Of a stretch of DNA of 56,183 nucleotides, positions 19,346 to 28,367 are shown piece by piece. Origin of the DNA: Crocinitomicaceae bacterium. Its GTDB lineage: Bacteria > Bacteroidota > Bacteroidia > Flavobacteriales_D > Crocinitomicaceae. Numbering within the stretch: position 1 is the first letter of the stretch; every line of letters starts with the position of its first letter. The translations under genes were made by a program, and so were the position numbers. The DNA is taken from assembly GCA_029252405.1 (NCBI GenBank), contig JAQXBM010000039.1:1-56183 (forward strand), written 5' to 3'. The notes beneath the pieces were generated by a model that made no database searches, was not told the DNA's origin, and saw nothing but the letters and a program-made list of their open reading frames with translations.

Positions 19346-20245
19346 ATGTCAACATCTAATTGGAATACAAACGACATTCCCGATCAAAAAGGAAAAGTTG
19401 TAATTATCACGGGAGCAACCAGTGGACTGGGAAAAGAGGCTTCCAAAATACTCGCCCAAAAGAATGCAACCGTAATTATGGCGGTCCGAAATGTTCAAAA
19501 GGCGGAAGCTGTTGCGTCTGAAATTCGAAAAGAATACCCGGAAGCGAAAATTGAGATCAACGCCTTGGATTTGGGAAGTTTGAGCTCTGTGAGAACATTT
19601 TCCAAAGAAATCTCCGAGGTCCACGATCACATTGACATCCTCATCAATAATGCAGGAGTTATGATGTGCCCTTACTCCAAGACTGAAGACGGTTTTGAGA
19701 TTCAAATGGGTACAAATCACCTTGGACATTTCGCTTTAACAGGTTTGTTGATGCCGCTAATTAAAAAGGCAGAACGTGGAAGAATTGTGGCAACATCGAG
19801 CATTGGTCATCGATCAGGAAACATCGATTTCAGTGATATCAATTGGGAAAGCAGAAAATATAAAACCACTCAAGCTTACGGAGATAGTAAAATGGCAAAT
19901 CTTTACTTCGCGTATGAATTGGGACGAAAATTAAGTAAAGAGGATAACGCTCCAATCGCTACGGCAGCTCACCCTGGTTGGACAAGCACAGATCTTCAAC
20001 GTCACTCATTATTTTTCAGAGTTCTTAATCCAGTTTTCTCCCAAAAAGTGGCAAGAGGAGTGCTACCGACTCTGCGCGCGGCAATCGACCCAGAAGCAAA
20101 ACAAGGTGATTATTTCGGACCAAAAGGTTTTCAGGAAATGAAAGGAAACCCAATTGTTGTTGGTTCAAATGATTTATCTCATAACGTCGAGAACGCGAAG
20201 AATCTTTGGAGTATGTCAGAAGAATTAACAGGCGTCCATTTCTAA
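19346..20245 (+). CDS. Short-chain dehydrogenase/reductase (retinol dehydrogenase-like)
   Basis: A 299-residue NAD(P)-dependent oxidoreductase of the classical SDR type. The cofactor loop TGATSGLGKEAS is at residues 22-33, NNAGVM at about 98-103, the catalytic Ser in VATSSIGH at about 149-156, and the Y-G-D-S-K active-site pair at about 178-182. The sequence resembles the WW-oxidoreductase/retinol dehydrogenase subgroup often used on lipophilic alcohols or ketones; the true substrate is unknown. It is the first gene of an operon with a small membrane protein and an AraC regulator. Confidence 0.92.
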   Translation: MSTSNWNTNDIPDQKGKVVIITGATSGLGKEASKILAQKNATVIMAVRNVQKAEAVASEIRKEYPEAKIEINALDLGSLSSVRTFSKEISEVHDHIDILINNAGVMMCPYSKTEDGFEIQMGTNHLGHFALTGLLMPLIKKAERGRIVATSSIGHRSGNIDFSDINWESRKYKTTQAYGDSKMANLYFAYELGRKLSKEDNAPIATAAHPGWTSTDLQRHSLFFRVLNPVFSQKVARGVLPTLRAAIDPEAKQGDYFGPKGFQEMKGNPIVVGSNDLSHNVENAKNLWSMSEELTGVHF

Positions 20246-20255
20246 AACCACTATT

Positions 20256-20672
20256 ATGAAAAATGAACGAAAAATTGGACGCATCTTGTTTACCATCATT
20301 TTAGTGCTGCACGTTATTGGGTGCTATGTTATGGGAATAGCCATCATTGCAGATACGGAAACAGCTATGATCACTGGCTTTGGGGTGAATTACGCAGATG
20401 ACTTAGAAATAGTCGGGCTCGTCATTGGAATGGAACTACTGTTTTTAGGAACTATGGCGTTACTAGGCATTTTATGGACCCGAAAACAAAAATTGACTGG
20501 GATTTATATTGGCTCGGCCGTTGGCGTCTATATGTTCCTCTTTGGAATCGTAGCCTGTATTAAATTTGGAACAACGGATGCCTTAATTGTTGACAGCATT
20601 AGAGGATTCTTGACAATTGTATTCGGTTATATGGTATACAAAGAACTAAAAGCATCTTTAGCAAATGGTTGA
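20256..20672 (+). CDS. Small four-helix membrane protein
   Basis: A 138-residue protein with four hydrophobic segments (about residues 8-30, 48-72, 80-100 and 110-130) and a short cytoplasmic tail. It starts 10 bp after the SDR gene, and its end overlaps the AraC gene by 8 bp. No family motif is visible. The tight packing suggests a function shared with the SDR enzyme. Confidence 0.7.
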   Translation: MKNERKIGRILFTIILVLHVIGCYVMGIAIIADTETAMITGFGVNYADDLEIVGLVIGMELLFLGTMALLGILWTRKQKLTGIYIGSAVGVYMFLFGIVACIKFGTTDALIVDSIRGFLTIVFGYMVYKELKASLANG

Positions 20673-21573
20673 TATTCTTCAAATTAAAAGTGTTTCACAG
20701 CTTCATCAATTCTTAGGCTTTGAAGCGCCTGAGCACCCATTGATTACCATCATCAGAAAATGGCCTAATGTTGATTTCGATTTCAGTAAAATCAAGATTA
20801 CTAGCGATTTGTACTTGCTTTCGATGAAGGGAAAAATCAAAGGAACGACATTTCAATATGGACGAAACTCTTATGATTTTGAAGAAGGAACTTTAGTATT
20901 CATGTCACCTGGACAAATCGTGTCCTTCGCTGATCCCATTGAAGAATTAGACGATTCGGGATGGAGCATCGTTTTCCATCCAGACTTAATTCGAAGATCA
21001 AATTTGGGAAGAACCATTGGCGACTATTCATTTTTCGAATATGGTGTCAACGAAGCATTGCATCTTTCCGATAAAGAGAAAGGATTCTTGATCGAGTTGG
21101 TGAATACAATTCAATCTGAAATCAACCAGAACATCGATAAGCACTCCCAAGAACTGATTATTCAAAATCTTGAGACAATCCTGAAATACAGCAATCGCTA
21201 CTATGATCGACAATTCTACACACGAACGAACTTCAATCAGGATTACATTGGTCAATTCGAGCAGTTTCTCAAAGACTATTTTGCTTCTGAGGAACTTCGA
21301 GAAAACGGAATACCATCCCTAAAACGTTGTGGAGATGCTTTGAACTTATCAGGTTCTTACTTAAGCGATTTGTTGAAAGTTGAAACAGGTAAAAGCGCCA
21401 AAGATCACATTCATACCTTTTTAATTAACAAAGCGAAAATGATTCTGCTGAATTCCAATGATTCGGTCAGTTCAGTTGCATATGGCTTGGGATTCGAATA
21501 CCCTCAGCATTTTAGTAAATTGTTTAAAAGCAGAACGGGAATGAGTCCGAGTGAATATCGGGTCATGAATTGA
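20665..21573 (+). CDS. AraC family transcriptional regulator
   Basis: A 302-residue DNA-binding protein. The N-terminal sensing domain (about 1-180) has the cupin-like pattern TLVFMSPGQIVSF seen in AraC proteins. The C-terminal double helix-turn-helix (about 200-300) contains LNLSGSYLSDLLKVETGKSA and the family signature AYGLGFEYPQHFSKLFKSRTG-M-SPSEYR. It is the last gene of the SDR operon and probably regulates that operon in response to a small molecule. Confidence 0.93.
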   Translation: MVDILQIKSVSQLHQFLGFEAPEHPLITIIRKWPNVDFDFSKIKITSDLYLLSMKGKIKGTTFQYGRNSYDFEEGTLVFMSPGQIVSFADPIEELDDSGWSIVFHPDLIRRSNLGRTIGDYSFFEYGVNEALHLSDKEKGFLIELVNTIQSEINQNIDKHSQELIIQNLETILKYSNRYYDRQFYTRTNFNQDYIGQFEQFLKDYFASEELRENGIPSLKRCGDALNLSGSYLSDLLKVETGKSAKDHIHTFLINKAKMILLNSNDSVSSVAYGLGFEYPQHFSKLFKSRTGMSPSEYRVMN

Positions 21574-21578
21574 CAATA

Positions 21579-21609
21579 GTTGATACATCAACCACTTTCT
21601 TTAACTTTG
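21579..21609 (+). promoter_or_regulatory. MarR gene promoter overlapped by a palindromic operator
   Basis: TTG at 21580-21582, 19 bp, then TAACTTTG at 21602-21609: an exact Bacteroidota promoter. The palindrome GTTGAT-AC-ATCAAC at 21579-21592 covers its -33 element. A near copy lies just after the MarR gene, which supports binding by MarR itself. Confidence 0.75.
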
Positions 21610-21628
21610 TCTCATATCCAAATGTGAG

Positions 21629-22057
21629 ATGCAAAAAATCGAAGATGTAATTCTCTTTCAAATTGACCTGACGAGTAAGGTTTCTAAACAGCATTCCCAA
21701 AAGGAATTCGATAAACTTGGTTTAGGGATTACTGTCGAACAATGGGTGATTTTGAAACTTTTATCTGAAAAGAAGAACTTGTCCCAAAGAGATTTAGCGA
21801 ACAAATCCTATCGGGATCCTGCTTCTATTACGCGCACGATTGATCTTCTGGAAAAAAAGGGCTTGTTAGAGCGGCAGGCAATTCCGAATAATCGAAGACG
21901 TTATCACATCAATCTGACCAATGAAGGAGGATCATTTATTGAACGAAACATGGACCTCATAAATAAACACAGAGCTTTGAGCATTACTGGGCTGACCAAG
22001 GCAGAAATGGAAACCTTAAGTTCGGTTCTGGAAAAGATTCGGAGTAATATGAGTTAA
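21629..22057 (+). CDS. MarR family transcriptional regulator
   Basis: A 142-residue winged-helix repressor. The DNA-binding part is clear: VEQWVILKLLSEKKNLSQRD, then the recognition helix in SYRDPASITRTIDLLEKKGL, and a basic wing with NNRRRYHINLTNEG. The gene begins about 20 bp after an exact promoter whose -33 element lies inside a GTTGAT-AC-ATCAAC palindrome, so autorepression is likely. Such regulators usually respond to small phenolic or oxidising compounds. Targets probably include the NTF2-like gene downstream. Confidence 0.92.
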   Translation: MQKIEDVILFQIDLTSKVSKQHSQKEFDKLGLGITVEQWVILKLLSEKKNLSQRDLANKSYRDPASITRTIDLLEKKGLLERQAIPNNRRRYHINLTNEGGSFIERNMDLINKHRALSITGLTKAEMETLSSVLEKIRSNMS

Positions 22058-22075
22058 AAAAATTTGAAATAAAAA

Positions 22076-22087
22076 TTGATATATCAA
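22076..22087. promoter_or_regulatory. Second MarR-type palindrome
   Basis: TTGATATATCAA is a perfect 12-bp palindrome sharing the TTGAT-N2-ATCAA core with the operator at the MarR promoter. It lies 19 bp after the MarR stop and 118 bp before the next gene. Confidence 0.65.
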
Positions 22088-22101
22088 CTATTGATAAGTC
22101 T

Positions 22102-22151
22102 CAATATCGACATATTGCGATATTGAAATATTCCAAAATTACAATATGTCG
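22102..22151. repeat. Nested inverted repeats upstream of the NTF2-like gene
   Basis: Two perfect inverted repeats share a middle segment. CAATATCG (22102-22109) pairs with CGATATTG (22118-22125). CGACATATTG (22108-22117) pairs with CAATATGTCG (22142-22151). They are mutually exclusive as RNA structures, or could be tandem protein-binding sites. Confidence 0.6.
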
Positions 22152-22204
22152 CACGAAAAAAAGCTAACAAAAATTTAATCAAAAGTTCAACAAAAAAACA
22201 TACC

Positions 22205-22633
22205 ATGAAAAAAGTGAAATTAATTGCTCTTGCCTATCTAGTACTAACAACATTTGCGAGCAACGCCCAAAACAATTCGATGAAAGAAATTGAAACGACA
22301 ATCACCGAATTCGCCAAAGCGGCAGATAATAGCGATGCTGAAAAACTTGGAACTTACCTCGACGACAATTATCGAATCGTCATGAATCGCTTATTTGGAA
22401 GCAACGAAGTTAGCGTATTGACGAAAGACCTGTATCTCTCGAAAATCGAGTCCAAGGAGTTTGGAGGTGACAAGCGAGAAGGCTCAATCGAGAGCATCAC
22501 AATAAATGGATCAACTGCAAACGCTAAAGTACGCATGATAGGTACCAAAATGACCTTTGTATCACTCTTGAGCTTAGTGCAAGATGCTGCGGGAAACTGG
22601 AAATTAATTTCCGACACACCTATTACCGAATAA
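22205..22633 (+). CDS. Secreted NTF2-like (DUF4440/SnoaL-type) protein
   Basis: A 142-residue protein with a signal peptide (residues 1-21, ending SNAQ). The rest fits the NTF2-like cone fold: a helix with EFAKAADNSDAEKLGTYLDDNYRIV, mid strands, and a final NWKLISDTPI strand as in DUF4440 proteins. Such domains bind small hydrophobic molecules or act as accessory enzymes; no substrate can be named. The position after MarR and its palindromes suggests control by that regulator. Confidence 0.75.
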   Translation: MKKVKLIALAYLVLTTFASNAQNNSMKEIETTITEFAKAADNSDAEKLGTYLDDNYRIVMNRLFGSNEVSVLTKDLYLSKIESKEFGGDKREGSIESITINGSTANAKVRMIGTKMTFVSLLSLVQDAAGNWKLISDTPITE

Positions 22634-22772
22634 CTCAAATCCCAAGCGAGCAAGCCAGTGATTCGATTCATTTTAAATCGCTGTTCCTGCTTCTGGAGTG
22701 GCATGAATGAATACACGAATTAGTAGATTCCCAGCTTGAATGTTACTAACTTTGACATCACAAAACGCCGCG

Positions 22773-24173
22773 ATGAAAAAGCTACTAATTCTTATTTTTT
22801 TATTCATTACAGCTCAAGCCTCCCAGGCTCAAGAAATTACTGGACAATGGAACGGAGTCCTCAAAATTCAAGGCTCACAACTTCGACTGGTGTTTAATAT
22901 CACAAAAGACGACGAGGGTTATCAAGCAACAATGGATAGTCCTGATCAAGGGGCGAAAGGAATACCCGTGTCCTCCACTACTTTTGAAGATAACACCTTG
23001 ACCATAACGGTTGACAACATTGGATTTAAATACGAAGGTGATTTGGAAGATGATGGGCACATTGTAGGCTCCTTCGAGCAAGCAGGAATGAAATTGCCCT
23101 TGGACATGTATCGAGAAGTTGTGGAAATCAAGGAGAACATCCGCCCTCAAGAACCCAAAGAACCCTTCCCATACTACTCTGAAGATGTAACATTCAAAAA
23201 TAAAAAGGCTGATATCGAACTGGCGGGAACACTCACTTTACCTGAAAAGACGGGCAAGTATCCAGTAGTCGTATTAATTAGTGGTAGTGGACCTCAAAAC
23301 AGAAATGAAGAATTACTCGGACACAAACCTTTTCTTGTTCTTTCCGATTACTTGACGAGAAATGGAATCGCTGTGTTGCGTTATGACGATCGTGGAACGG
23401 CGAAATCAACAGGAGATTTTTCTACTGCAACATCTCACGATTTCTCAACAGACGTTGAAGCAGCGATCAAATATTTAAAAACGCGAAAAGAAATCGACAA
23501 GAAACAAATTGGATTGATGGGTCATAGTGAAGGTGGAATTATCGCTCCCATGGTAGCAAGTCGTTACAAAAAGGTGTCATTCATTGTGCTACTAGCAGGA
23601 ACAGGAATCCCGGGTGATGAATTATTACTTCTTCAACAACAATTAATCGGTGAAGCCTCTGGAGTTAATGAAACCGAACTCAAACAAAACATAGAACGGA
23701 GCGCTCAAGTATTTAACTTGATTCAAAAAGCGGAATCCACTGAATCATTAAAGGTTGAATTGACCAACTTCTTGACTGAATCGATAAGTGAAATCCCGGA
23801 TAGCCAGAAACCTTCTGGAATGACTGATGAGGAATTCATTGAGATGGAAGTCGATCAAATTACCGGTCCTTGGCTGCAGTATTTTATCAAACATGATCCA
23901 GCTACGATATTAGAAAAAGTGAAATGTCCCGTATTCGCACTGAATGGAAGTAAAGACTTGCAAGTTCCTCCTAAAGAGAATTTAGAAGCTATCGAAGCTG
24001 GTTTAAAAAGAGGAGGAAACTCTGACTTCAAGATGCTAGAATTACCCAATCTCAATCACCTATTCCAAGAATCTGAAACGGGCGCTCCATCTGAATATGC
24101 CGAAATTGAGCAGACTTTTTCACCAATCGCCCTCGAAGCAATTCTGCAGTGGCTTCAGACACAAATCAACTAG
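22773..24173 (+). CDS. Alpha/beta hydrolase (exported esterase/peptidase-like)
   Basis: A 466-residue exported hydrolase. The ORF opens at 22740, but the signal peptide begins at the ATG at 22773 (MKKLLILIFLFITAQASQAQ). A beta-rich N-terminal domain (about 20-115, GQWNGVLKIQGSQLRLVFNI) precedes the hydrolase fold. The nucleophile elbow is GHSEGG with Ser252. An Asp in NGSKDLQVP and a His in NLNHLFQ complete a plausible triad. The family (COG1073-like) includes secreted esterases; the substrate is unknown. Confidence 0.88.
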   Translation: MKKLLILIFLFITAQASQAQEITGQWNGVLKIQGSQLRLVFNITKDDEGYQATMDSPDQGAKGIPVSSTTFEDNTLTITVDNIGFKYEGDLEDDGHIVGSFEQAGMKLPLDMYREVVEIKENIRPQEPKEPFPYYSEDVTFKNKKADIELAGTLTLPEKTGKYPVVVLISGSGPQNRNEELLGHKPFLVLSDYLTRNGIAVLRYDDRGTAKSTGDFSTATSHDFSTDVEAAIKYLKTRKEIDKKQIGLMGHSEGGIIAPMVASRYKKVSFIVLLAGTGIPGDELLLLQQQLIGEASGVNETELKQNIERSAQVFNLIQKAESTESLKVELTNFLTESISEIPDSQKPSGMTDEEFIEMEVDQITGPWLQYFIKHDPATILEKVKCPVFALNGSKDLQVPPKENLEAIEAGLKRGGNSDFKMLELPNLNHLFQESETGAPSEYAEIEQTFSPIALEAILQWLQTQIN

Positions 24174-24426
24174 TTTTTCTTTCATGAGTAATAGTTTTTC
24201 CAGGATATCATGTTTCTCGATATACAGATTTCCATTGAGAAAATGAAAAAAGAGAACGTTCCATTGAATATTCGAAGGAGAAGGCGTCGCAGATGTGGCC
24301 TTTTCTCCCCATCATGAAATAAGCAAAATTGGTATTCAACGAAATTCTAAATAGATTATAGTGCGAGAACAAGAGATGATTGATCCATTACTATTAATGA
24401 AGATGGCACTTCCTTAATGGATTACA

Positions 24427-24457
24427 TTGCCCGAGACGATAAGTTTTAATATCTTCG
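24427..24457 (+). promoter_or_regulatory. Likely promoter of the interrupted T9SS hydrolase
   Basis: TTG at 24427-24429, a 20-bp spacer and TATCTTCG at 24450-24457 (one mismatch to TAnnTTTG), seven bases before the ATG at 24465. The intact promoter shows the interrupted gene may still be transcribed. The remainder of the 290-bp gap upstream holds nothing I recognise. Confidence 0.4.
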
Positions 24458-24464
24458 AATAACT

Positions 24465-25724
24465 ATGAAACGAGATTACTCCCTTTTGAAATACACTTGC
24501 CTACTGCTGTTCTTCTTATCGATGAACACTCAACTTTTCGGACAATTTTCCGAAGATTCCCTGATCCATTTCGAAGTGCAAGGAAATGATACTGATCCAC
24601 AAATTATATTGGACGGAGCCAAGCAGCACCAAGTTCTATTCAATCCGACGAGTCAAACTCAAAATACCCTTCTACTCCATCTTGTGGGATCATTTGATAA
24701 TCCCAACACGACCATTCTTTATCCAACGGACGCGGCAAATAATGGGTTTCACTGTATCAATCTTGCCTACCGTAACGGTGTTTCTGGAGAAGGAGCGTGT
24801 GGAGATATTCCCGTTGCTGATTGCCATTTGAACTACAGAAAAGAGGTCATTGAAGGAGTTGATTACAGCACTGAAGTGAATGTAAACGCTGCAAATTCAA
24901 TCGACAACCGTTTGATCAAACTACTTCAATACTTGGATGTAAATTATTCATCTCAAAATTGGTCGCAGTACTTTACAGGGAATGCGGTTAATTGGGATAA
25001 GCTAATCGTTTCCGGTCATTCACAAGGTGGCGGTCACGCCGCGGTCATTGGAATCACGCGCCCGATTCAACGTGTGTTGATGTTTGCTTCTCCAAACGAT
25101 TACAGTGATACATTGAATCAACTTGCGTCTTGGACACAACTGCCGAATTTGGTTCCCGATTCGAACTACTATTCGTTCAATGCTCTGAATGATGAAGTGA
25201 TCGACTTTTGGGTCCAACATACCCACTCAGACGCTCTCAATTTGGACAATCATGGCGATACGGTAGATGTTGACGTGGTTCCATCACCCTACAACAACAC
25301 GCGCCAGTTGTATACGCAAGAAATCGTTACGAGTCCGAACCCACTCGAGCTCACGCATGATGTCATGATCCGTGATGCTGAAACACCTGTCGATGGGCAA
25401 GGAGAAGCAGTATTCGCGTGTGTTTGACGTTACATGCTCGGAGTGACGTGTGGCGTGAATTCAATTGACGAAATTGGTCAAACGGATTTTCAAATCTATC
25501 CGAACCCGACGCGCGATATTATCAATTTTCAACTGGAAGAATCTACGTTGAATGAAATTGAAATTCACGTCACAGATATATACGGTAGAATAAGAATGGC
25601 GAAAACAATTGCTGCTGAAAATGATCTCTCACTTAACGTTGAAGCTCTTCCCAAAGGAATCTACTTCGTTCAGCTCTTGGATGAAAAAAATCTTCTTGGA
25701 GCGAAACGATTTGTGAAACTGTAA
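24465..25724 (+). pseudogene. T9SS-sorted alpha/beta hydrolase interrupted by in-frame TGA
   Basis: A signal peptide (residues 1-27, ending LFGQ) is followed by an alpha/beta hydrolase domain with the nucleophile elbow SGHSQGGGH (Ser186). The residues around it (WDKLIVSGHSQGG) resemble poly-ester/lipase-like hydrolases. The frame is closed by TGA at 25425-25427 (after VFACV) and continues unchanged with RYMLGVTCGVNSI, then a complete T9SS type A domain from FQIYPNPTRDIINFQ to the end. TGG-to-TGA (Trp to stop) is the simplest explanation. The first piece would keep the catalytic Ser but lack the sorting signal. Whether it is a true mutation, a sequencing error or readthrough is open. Confidence 0.8.
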
Positions 25725-25728
25725 GAAT

Positions 25729-26277
25729 TTATTCGCTGTATTGAAGGTCCAAATTATGCCCTAGGAGTAATTGGATGAACTCTTCGACTTCAAACTCCAA
25801 CTCGTTAAAATTCTCCGCGCGAACCATCGAATGACGCTGCCGTTCGATCGCCCTAGCAAAACGACGAACTTCTTCCTTTGTCTTTAAAATCAACCCTGGA
25901 ACTTTCGTACTTGAGCCGTCTTCATCCTTTGCTACCATTGTGAAGTATGAAGAATTACAGTGCTTCTTTTCTCCGCTTCGGATGTTCTCAGATTCAACAT
26001 GCAAACCGACCACCATCGACGTATTTCCCGTGTAATTGATTGAAGCTTTTAAATGAAGCATCTCCCCCACTTCCACGGGACTTAAAAAATCGACTTTATT
26101 GACTGAAGCCGTTACGCAGTAATGCCCAGAGTGCTTCGATGCGCACATGAAGGCAATTTGATCCATCAAGCCTAAAATATATCCTCCGTGAATCTTTCCA
26201 CTGAAGTTCGAATTCACTGGCGTCATCAAAAGACTCATATCCACTTGCGACTCCTCTACCGTTTTATAATCCGCCAT
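25729..26277 (-). CDS. Acyl-CoA thioesterase, hotdog fold (YciA/ACOT type)
   Basis: A 182-residue cytosolic protein. The hotdog pattern is complete: PVNSNFSGKIHGGYILGLMDQIAFMCASKHSG contains the catalytic N-x-x-x-x-x-H-GG-x-x-L-x-x-D segment, followed by the strand VTASVNKVDFLSPVEVGE typical of the acyl-CoA hydrolase family. The enzyme splits acyl-CoA to free acid and CoA; chain-length preference is unknown. Its stop lies only 4 bp from the end of the convergent hydrolase pseudogene. Confidence 0.9.
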   Translation of the reverse strand: MADYKTVEESQVDMSLLMTPVNSNFSGKIHGGYILGLMDQIAFMCASKHSGHYCVTASVNKVDFLSPVEVGEMLHLKASINYTGNTSMVVGLHVESENIRSGEKKHCNSSYFTMVAKDEDGSSTKVPGLILKTKEEVRRFARAIERQRHSMVRAENFNELEFEVEEFIQLLLGHNLDLQYSE

Positions 26278-26365
26278 GTTCTTTGTTGATTTCGCCTACA
26301 AGTTAATCAAGATTTGAGAAATGTCGATTACAAGTGTTACTTCTTCTTTGTCGAGCGTTTAATGA

Positions 26366-27088
26366 ATGATGAATCGAATCATTATTCTTGTCTTCGTATT
26401 AGCTCTCCCATTAATTTCAATGGGACAAAGTCAATTCAAATTGAATTCTCGGACTCAAAAAGCGGTTCCAATTTCTATCAATGGAAATGAAATTATTGTG
26501 GATAGTTCTTTCATCAATATAGAAACCAATTATCCGGCATTCGACACATTAATTCTTCTAAATAATCCAGTGGCAATAATCTGCAATTTCAAACCTGATT
26601 CGGTATACAGCTTTTGGTACTCTTGCTGCGGAAGTATTGATATAATTCCAACTTGGGAAATGGATCTAATTGTTAAAAACGATTTAGAGTATGATGAAAA
26701 TGGTTATCAGCAGCTCACAATGGATCAAACAACTTTTACTTTGAAAGTAATAAACAACGTGGCTAATGATTCCATCTACGGTTGGTATTCGGACCATGCT
26801 TGTTTCCCTCAATTCAAATTGCTCACATACGCAGATTGGGACTATGGATCTGCTCAGAAGTGCTTCTATTGGAACAACATCAGCGACTTCGTGTTCTTCA
26901 CAAGCAACCAGACCTACTACGAACATATGAATGAAAATGGGGTGATTGAAGATTGGTTCCCTTATCCGAATGACGATGAAAAGGTAATTATCGAAAAAGT
27001 TGGAAGCATTCGCGTGCGATTATTTGACAACGATCCATACGCTATTGTTTATGATGCTCAATCAAATAAGACGTACCTTGAGAACTAA
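26366..27088 (+). CDS. Secreted protein of unknown function
   Basis: A 240-residue protein with a signal peptide (ending SMGQ). Two adjacent methionines could serve as start. It contains a conserved-looking CCGSIDIIPTWEMD segment and several aromatic acidic stretches. No known domain is evident. The start of the next ORF follows 18 bp later, so they may form an operon. Confidence 0.6.
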   Translation: MMNRIIILVFVLALPLISMGQSQFKLNSRTQKAVPISINGNEIIVDSSFINIETNYPAFDTLILLNNPVAIICNFKPDSVYSFWYSCCGSIDIIPTWEMDLIVKNDLEYDENGYQQLTMDQTTFTLKVINNVANDSIYGWYSDHACFPQFKLLTYADWDYGSAQKCFYWNNISDFVFFTSNQTYYEHMNENGVIEDWFPYPNDDEKVIIEKVGSIRVRLFDNDPYAIVYDAQSNKTYLEN

Positions 27089-27106
27089 ATAATTCAGGCA
27101 TGAAAA

Positions 27107-27874
27107 TTGCTGTTTCAGAGTCAACAAATTTCTATTTTGATTCGAAAACTATTCTTCCTTCCGCTGATATTAGTGTTCATCTCGTGCACTGTTACCAAGC
27201 GGGTTCACCGACCAGGATACCACGTCCAATGGCATAAGGTTGAGCGAACGAAGAAATCGGATAAGGATGAAGCGAAATTCAAAGAATCCAAACCATCGAA
27301 ATCTCAGGACGAAATCAAATTGGAACTGGCTGAGATTAACGAAATCAATCTAAACGAGATCGACCCAAAAATTGCTTCTGAAGCCCCAGTAATTAGTGAA
27401 GATCAGATAGTCGATGAAAGCGATATCCCAGAAGTAGAATCAGCAATACAAGAAATAAACACCAGTCCAACTCAGTCGGAAAGGGCACCTGAAATTCGTT
27501 CGGTTTCTACGTCTGCGAGAGCCCCCATTTTCTGGCGAACTCCACCTGAAAATTTAAAAAAGCTAGGAATCGCCCTCATGATAACTGGTGGAATAATCCT
27601 TTGGGGAGCTTTGCTCGGATACTTCGGAGCATTTTCTGGCAGCGGAGATAGCGCTTGGCTCAACTTCTTTCTTGATTTACTCGATATTTCAGGTTGGTTC
27701 TGGCTACTGTTTTTTATACTTGCGATAATTCTCGTTTCGTACCTGTCCTTCCTTTTCGTAATGAGAGTGCTTGGCGGGCCACTTGTGGGACTGATTGTAG
27801 GACTTGGTCTTGCAGCGATAGGGTTATTTTTCTACACCCTCGGTGTGCGAAGAGAACCAGAACCGCCGAGATAA
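27107..27874 (+). CDS. Membrane-anchored lipoprotein-like protein
   Basis: Up to 255 residues. The N-terminus has a lipobox-like LVFISC followed by TVTKRVHRPGYHVQWHK, a pattern I have seen at the start of many flavobacterial small membrane lipoproteins. A long acidic linker (about residues 45-140) leads to two or three transmembrane segments (about 158-182, 195-220 and 224-245). No in-frame ATG exists near the start, since the ATG at 27100 is in another frame. TTG at 27107, or at 27137 just before the hydrophobic stretch, must be used. Function unknown. Confidence 0.55.
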   Translation: MLFQSQQISILIRKLFFLPLILVFISCTVTKRVHRPGYHVQWHKVERTKKSDKDEAKFKESKPSKSQDEIKLELAEINEINLNEIDPKIASEAPVISEDQIVDESDIPEVESAIQEINTSPTQSERAPEIRSVSTSARAPIFWRTPPENLKKLGIALMITGGIILWGALLGYFGAFSGSGDSAWLNFFLDLLDISGWFWLLFFILAIILVSYLSFLFVMRVLGGPLVGLIVGLGLAAIGLFFYTLGVRREPEPPR

Positions 27875-27890
27875 TTGCATAAAAGATAAT

Positions 27891-28262
27891 ATGACGAATA
27901 CAAAACAATCGATACGACCAATTATCCACACCATTGGATCGCAAGAACACGCGTCGAAAGAAGAACGATTTCAAAATGAAGTGCTGCGACCGATTCTTAA
28001 AATGCAACACGACTTGATCATTGCATTTTTCGATCATTACACTACTCGAATGAAGTTGGATTTCACCTTACTAACCGGATTCAAAAAGAAGGAAATGATC
28101 GCAAATGCCTTCGCCAGGGACAACCAATTCAAGACGGAATTAAGAGGGATAATCGTCGGTCAATTCACTGTTAACGAGTATCAAACCTATCTCCCAATGT
28201 CATCGTCTCTCAACAAAAGAATTGGTAACATGTTGCAAGAGCGGATTGCCTCGACCATTTAG
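27891..28262 (+). CDS. Small cytosolic protein of unknown function
   Basis: A 123-residue protein starting at the ATG at 27891; the open frame extends back to 27843 without a better start. It is mostly helical, with a central GFKKKEMIANAFARDNQFKTEL and a C-terminal basic helix. No motif is recognised. It is 16 bp downstream of the membrane lipoprotein-like gene, on the same strand. Confidence 0.55.
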   Translation: MTNTKQSIRPIIHTIGSQEHASKEERFQNEVLRPILKMQHDLIIAFFDHYTTRMKLDFTLLTGFKKKEMIANAFARDNQFKTELRGIIVGQFTVNEYQTYLPMSSSLNKRIGNMLQERIASTI

Positions 28263-28311
28263 CACACTCCGCAAGTAGGGATTTGCTTCCAGTCAAAGTA
28301 AACTATTTAGA

Positions 28312-28330
28312 TATTGTATTTTTGACAATA
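28312..28330. promoter_or_regulatory. Palindromic operator 1 (GH3-regulator operon)
   Basis: TATTGT-ATTTTTG-ACAATA: both half-sites perfect. It overlaps a promoter with TTG at 28314-28316 and TAACTTCG at 28337-28344 (20-bp spacer). It lies 38 bp before the GH3 start. The same TATTGT-N7-ACAATA layout recurs at four other starts in this window. Confidence 0.85.
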
Positions 28331-28367
28331 AATAGATAACTTCGTAGTATTCCATATAAATTATCCT

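Noticed and set aside
25425-25427. Genome-wide recoding of TGA as tryptophan
   Set aside because: Other genes end properly at TGA (for example at 21571-21573), and another interrupted gene has TAA instead.
27100-27106. ATG as start for the membrane lipoprotein-like gene
   Set aside because: This ATG is in another frame and gives no signal sequence; TTG codons are in frame.
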